Positions 61,190 to 64,000 of a DNA stretch of 64,000 nucleotides are shown here, piece by piece. Numbering within the stretch: the stretch's first letter is position 1; every line of letters begins with the position of its first letter. The notes under the pieces are model-generated. The model saw nothing but the letters and a program-made list of their open reading frames with translations. It made no database searches and was not told the DNA's origin. Source of the stretch: Echinicola sp. 20G (GTDB lineage Bacteria; Bacteroidota; Bacteroidia; Cytophagales; Cyclobacteriaceae); contig NZ_AP024154.1 of NCBI RefSeq assembly GCF_015533855.1, positions 3,292,501-3,356,500 of the forward strand, given 5' to 3'. The position numbers were made by a program, and so were the translations under genes.

Positions 61190-61915
61190 ATGATTAATAT
61201 TCATAAAGACCCTGCCGAACTGGGAAAAGTAGCAGCTGACCTTTTTGTGGAATCAGCTAAGAGTGCTATTCTGGAAAAAGGCAAATTCACGGTAGCCTTA
61301 ACAGGAGGGAGTTCTCCTGTAAAACTGTACGGGTTGTTGGCCGAACCAAAGTACAAAGATCAGGTTGACTGGAGCAAGGTATATGTTTTTTGGGGAGATG
61401 AGCGATGGGTGCCGTTGGAGGATGAACAAAGTAATGCAGGAATGGCCTATCAGACATTGCTGAACCATGTGCCAGTGCCTGATGAAAATATTTACCCTAT
61501 GTGGGCTGCAGGCATCACTCCTGAGGCACGGGCAGCTGAATATGCTCAATACCTTAAAAAAGAATTGGGTGAGGAAGGAGTGTTTGATCTGATCCTTCTA
61601 GGAATGGGTGATGACGGTCACACAGCTTCCTTGTTTCCAGGCACAGAGGTTCTGGAAGAAAAAGAAAATTGGGTAAAAGGGTATTTCTTGGAGTCAAAGG
61701 ATATATACAGGATTACCTTGACAGCTCCCTTGATCAACAAAGCCAAGAAAATAGTGTTCTTTGTTTTTGGGGAAAATAAAGCGAATGCACTTTATGAAGT
61801 GTTAGAGGGGGAAAGCAATGCTAACTTGTACCCTTCCCAGTTAATTCAACCAAAAGAAGGCGAATTGTTGTGGTTGGCTGATGAAGCTGCTGCTAGTAAG
61901 CTTAAGGTAAAATAA
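61190..61915 (+). CDS. pgl: 6-phosphogluconolactonase
   Basis: A 241-residue DevB/SOL-type lactonase that hydrolyses 6-phosphogluconolactone to 6-phosphogluconate. The conserved blocks are FTVALTGGSSPVKLYG, VYVFWGDERWVPLEDEQSN and LILLGMGDDGHTASLFPGT. With zwf (seven bases upstream), gnd and rpiB it completes the oxidative branch in one operon, producing NADPH and ribose-5-phosphate. A hairpin terminator follows within 40 bases. Confidence 0.95.
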   Translation: MINIHKDPAELGKVAADLFVESAKSAILEKGKFTVALTGGSSPVKLYGLLAEPKYKDQVDWSKVYVFWGDERWVPLEDEQSNAGMAYQTLLNHVPVPDENIYPMWAAGITPEARAAEYAQYLKKELGEEGVFDLILLGMGDDGHTASLFPGTEVLEEKENWVKGYFLESKDIYRITLTAPLINKAKKIVFFVFGENKANALYEVLEGESNANLYPSQLIQPKEGELLWLADEAAASKLKVK

Positions 61916-61951
61916 CTTGTTACAATGTTATTTAATTATAAATTTTGAGAG

Positions 61952-61975
61952 AAGGGGGCGGAAGCCTCCTTTTTT
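61952..61975 (+). terminator. Intrinsic terminator of the pentose phosphate operon
   Basis: AAGGGGGC (61952-61959) pairs with GCCTCCTT (61964-61971), one G-U pair, four-base loop GGAA, followed by a run of T. Confidence 0.85.
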
Positions 61976-62053
61976 ATTGTTAATTTTTATAAGTGGAAAT
62001 TAGGTTTATTTTAAATTTTTACCCCATAGTGTTGCAACCAAAATTTTAAGGAT

Positions 62054-62338
62054 ATGATTGTTCGGAATATCAAAGAAAATAAAGGAGGTTTTTTTATGGC
62101 TGATGAAGATGGCGAGGAGGCGGGCAGAATGACTTATACTTTTGCTGGAAAGGAAAAGCTTATCATAGACCATACAGAGGTGAACCCTGATTTTAAAGGA
62201 ATGGGAGTTGGAAAGCTGATGCTAATGAACTTGGTGGACTATGCAAGGGAAGCCAAAATAAAGGTAATCCCATTATGCCCTTTTGCTAAATCTGTGTTCA
62301 GCAAGGAAGATATTATTAAGGATGTGCTTTATGTATAG
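62054..62338 (+). CDS. Small GNAT-family protein (YidJ/YjdJ-like)
   Basis: A 94-residue protein of the short YjdJ/NATD1-like GNAT group. The central VNPDFKGMGVGKLMLMNLVDYAR holds the acetyl-CoA-binding G-x-G-x-G/A turn, and PLCPFAKSVFSKED is the conserved C-terminal block of this group. The N-terminal strand pair (GRMTYTFAGKEKLIIDHTEV) fits. Such proteins lack much of a normal GNAT acceptor domain and their acceptor is unknown. It stands alone between the pentose phosphate operon and the Gfo/Idh/MocA gene. Confidence 0.87.
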   Translation: MIVRNIKENKGGFFMADEDGEEAGRMTYTFAGKEKLIIDHTEVNPDFKGMGVGKLMLMNLVDYAREAKIKVIPLCPFAKSVFSKEDIIKDVLYV

Positions 62339-62526
62339 TGGGTGAAATCAGCTTCGATAGTTTGGCTTGAATTTAAGGAATCCCGTTTATAGGTTATTTG
62401 GCCCATTCGAGAGAAATGGCATTTGATTTTTGAAAAGAATGCTTACTTTTATTTTTACTATTAAAAAGGGCCTTGAGATAGAAGGGGACTTTTTGCATAG
62501 ACCTATAAATAACTATAAAAACCACT

Positions 62527-64000
62527 ATGAAGAAGAAAAACCAAAAAACACAAGAGGGATCGGCTAAGAAAGAGAGAAGGGATTTTTTGAAAAAAAGTGC
62601 ACTAGCGTTTGGAGCAGTAACAATTGTTCCTAGCCATGTGCTATTTGCAAAACCAGAAATCCGTAGCAAAACAGGAGAATTGATTCGCAAAGCATCTGTG
62701 GTTCCTAGTGATCGGGTAAATTTAGCTTGTATCGGAATTGGTAATCGAGGAGGGCAAGTTATTGATGCTATTGATAATACTGGCCTTGCCAATATTGTCG
62801 CCTTGTGTGATGTAGATATGGGAGCGCCCCATACGGTGAAAACAATTGATAAATTTCCAAAGGCAAAACATTTTCAGGACTTCAGAGAGCTTTTCGATAA
62901 GGCAGGAAATGAATTTGATGCTGTAACTGTAGGTACACCTGATTTTTCACACTTTCCTATTACCATGGAAGCTATGGCAGCTGGAAAAGGAGTGTATGTG
63001 GAAAAACCTTTGGCAAGGACCTTCAATGAAATTGAGCTATTGATGAAGGCTGCAGATAAGTACAAAGTAGTGACCCAAATGGGAAATCAAGGACATTCTG
63101 AAGCCAATTATTTCCAATTCAAAGCGTGGGTAGATGCTGGAATCATCAAGGATGTAAAAAAGATTACATGCCATATGAACGGTCGAAGAAGATGGCACGG
63201 TTGGGATACTTCTATGACAAGTTTTCCACCTGCTGAGGCTATTCCAGAAACATTGGATTGGGATACTTGGTTAACAACTGCTCAAGAACATAACTATAAT
63301 AAAGACTTTATCAATGGTCAGTGGAGGTGTTGGTATGACTTTGGTATGGGCGCTTTGGGAGACTGGGGAGCGCATATAATGGATAGCTTCCACCAATTCT
63401 TAGACTTAGGGTTGCCATATGAGGTTGACCCTGTAAAAATCGAAGGCCACAATCCTTTATTTTATCCCCAAGCCACCACTTTGGCATTTAAGTTTCCTAA
63501 AAGAGGGAAAATGCCGAAACTTACTGTAACATGGTATGATGGTCTCGATAATGTTCCTGAGGTGCCGGCAGGTTATGGTACTTCAGAGTTGGATGCGGAT
63601 ATTCCTGCAGCAAGTAATGGTAAGATTCAACCATCTAAGCTTAATCCTGGAAAGATTATTTATGGAAAGGATTTGACGTTTAAGGGTGGGTCTCATGGTA
63701 GTACACTTTCCATCATCCCATCTGAAAAAGCCAAAGAAATGGAAGGTAAACTTCCTGATGTACCCGAAAGTACTTCAAACCATTTTGCCAATTTCCTTTT
63801 GGCATGCAAGGGAGAAGAGAAAACCAGGTCTCCTTTTGAGATTGCAGGACCATTGAGTCAGGTATTTACTTTGGGTACTTTGGCACAAAGGTTAAATACC
63901 AAACTGAAATTTGACAGGGACAAAAAAGTGATCACCAATAATTCGCTGGCCAATGACTTGCTCGTTGGAGAGCCACCTAGAAAAGGTTGGGAAGAATATT
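62527..64000 (+). CDS. Tat-exported Gfo/Idh/MocA-family oxidoreductase, 3' end beyond window
   Basis: The reading frame runs from the ATG at 62527 to the window edge without a stop, giving about 491 residues. A twin-arginine signal (ERRDFLKKSALAFGAVTIVPSHVLFA, about residues 16-41) precedes a Rossmann domain with VNLACIGIGNRGGQV and the catalytic-loop segment GVYVEKPLART. Downstream, FGMGALGDWGAHIMD and the charged C-terminus are typical of the large group of periplasmic Gfo/Idh/MocA proteins of Bacteroidota, which act on sugars or sugar alcohols with bound NAD(P). The substrate is unknown. The gene starts about 190 bases after the GNAT gene, in a region with no clear promoter consensus. Confidence 0.92.
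   Translation, partial: MKKKNQKTQEGSAKKERRDFLKKSALAFGAVTIVPSHVLFAKPEIRSKTGELIRKASVVPSDRVNLACIGIGNRGGQVIDAIDNTGLANIVALCDVDMGAPHTVKTIDKFPKAKHFQDFRELFDKAGNEFDAVTVGTPDFSHFPITMEAMAAGKGVYVEKPLARTFNEIELLMKAADKYKVVTQMGNQGHSEANYFQFKAWVDAGIIKDVKKITCHMNGRRRWHGWDTSMTSFPPAEAIPETLDWDTWLTTAQEHNYNKDFINGQWRCWYDFGMGALGDWGAHIMDSFHQFLDLGLPYEVDPVKIEGHNPLFYPQATTLAFKFPKRGKMPKLTVTWYDGLDNVPEVPAGYGTSELDADIPAASNGKIQPSKLNPGKIIYGKDLTFKGGSHGSTLSIIPSEKAKEMEGKLPDVPESTSNHFANFLLACKGEEKTRSPFEIAGPLSQVFTLGTLAQRLNTKLKFDRDKKVITNNSLANDLLVGEPPRKGWEEY

Overview
This window reads as a chromosome segment of a member of the phylum Bacteroidota, most likely order Cytophagales, with Cyclobacteriaceae-like relatives (Algoriphagus, Echinicola or Cyclobacterium type) as a reasonable guess. 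The reasons are two SusC/SusD outer-membrane uptake pairs, type IX secretion genes (porU, porV) and a protein carrying the matching C-terminal sorting domain, ECF sigma/FecR pairs, promoters of the TTG-N18/19-TAnnTTTG type, and little sign of Shine-Dalgarno sites. No rRNA, tRNA, CRISPR array, insertion sequence or phage gene was recognised, and gene density is high.

Layout. 1-4.1 kb: the start of an Mpo1-like gene (cut by the edge), a FAD oxidoreductase, an NhaC antiporter, a DEDDy 3'-5' exonuclease and a YigZ-family protein. 4.3-6.6 kb: a compact cupin / FemAB-like acyltransferase / glycosyltransferase cassette. 6.6-13.7 kb, minus strand: five overlapping genes (metallo-hydrolase, pssA, porU, porV, catalytically degenerate M16) that link phospholipid synthesis with the type IX sortase. 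13.7-19.8 kb: FAD oxidoreductase, a large peptidase-MA/TolB/Omp85-type outer-membrane protein, YicC and thyA. 19.9-26.5 kb: class IV aminotransferase, serine dehydratase beta domain, TolC plus membrane-fusion protein closed by a strong terminator, a cytoplasmic binding-protein homologue, a secreted hydrolase and a cytosine deaminase of the yeast Fcy1 type.

26.9-45.7 kb: a sensor kinase followed by an alpha-glucan utilisation locus. A LacI-type regulator separates a minus-strand GH31 glucosidase and GPH-type sugar permease from a plus-strand susC-susD-susE set, a T9SS-sorted GH13, class II fructose-bisphosphate aldolase and a lipoprotein GH13. Working model: the surface GH13 and SusE bind and cut glucan, SusCD imports oligosaccharides, the lipoprotein GH13 trims them, the permease brings maltodextrins into the cytoplasm, GH31 releases glucose, and aldolase feeds glycolysis.

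45.7-56.7 kb: a winged-helix protein with a degenerate nucleotidyltransferase-like tail, under a promoter overlapped by two identical palindromes; then an ECF sigma / FecR / STN-SusC / SusD / lipoprotein system followed by a Tat-exported aminotransferase and an AEC permease. Its substrate is unknown. 57.7-61.9 kb: an oxidative pentose phosphate operon (rpiB-gnd-zwf-pgl) with a near-consensus promoter and a terminator. 62-64 kb: a small GNAT protein and a Tat-exported Gfo/Idh/MocA oxidoreductase cut by the window edge.

The points most worth a second look are the tandem GAGTAA-N5-TTACTC operators with their pseudo-nucleotidyltransferase regulator, the structured intergenic elements at 43905-44024 and 48302-48528, the ECF/SusCD/Tat-aminotransferase/AEC locus, and two proteins that kept a metalloprotease fold but lost its metal ligands.
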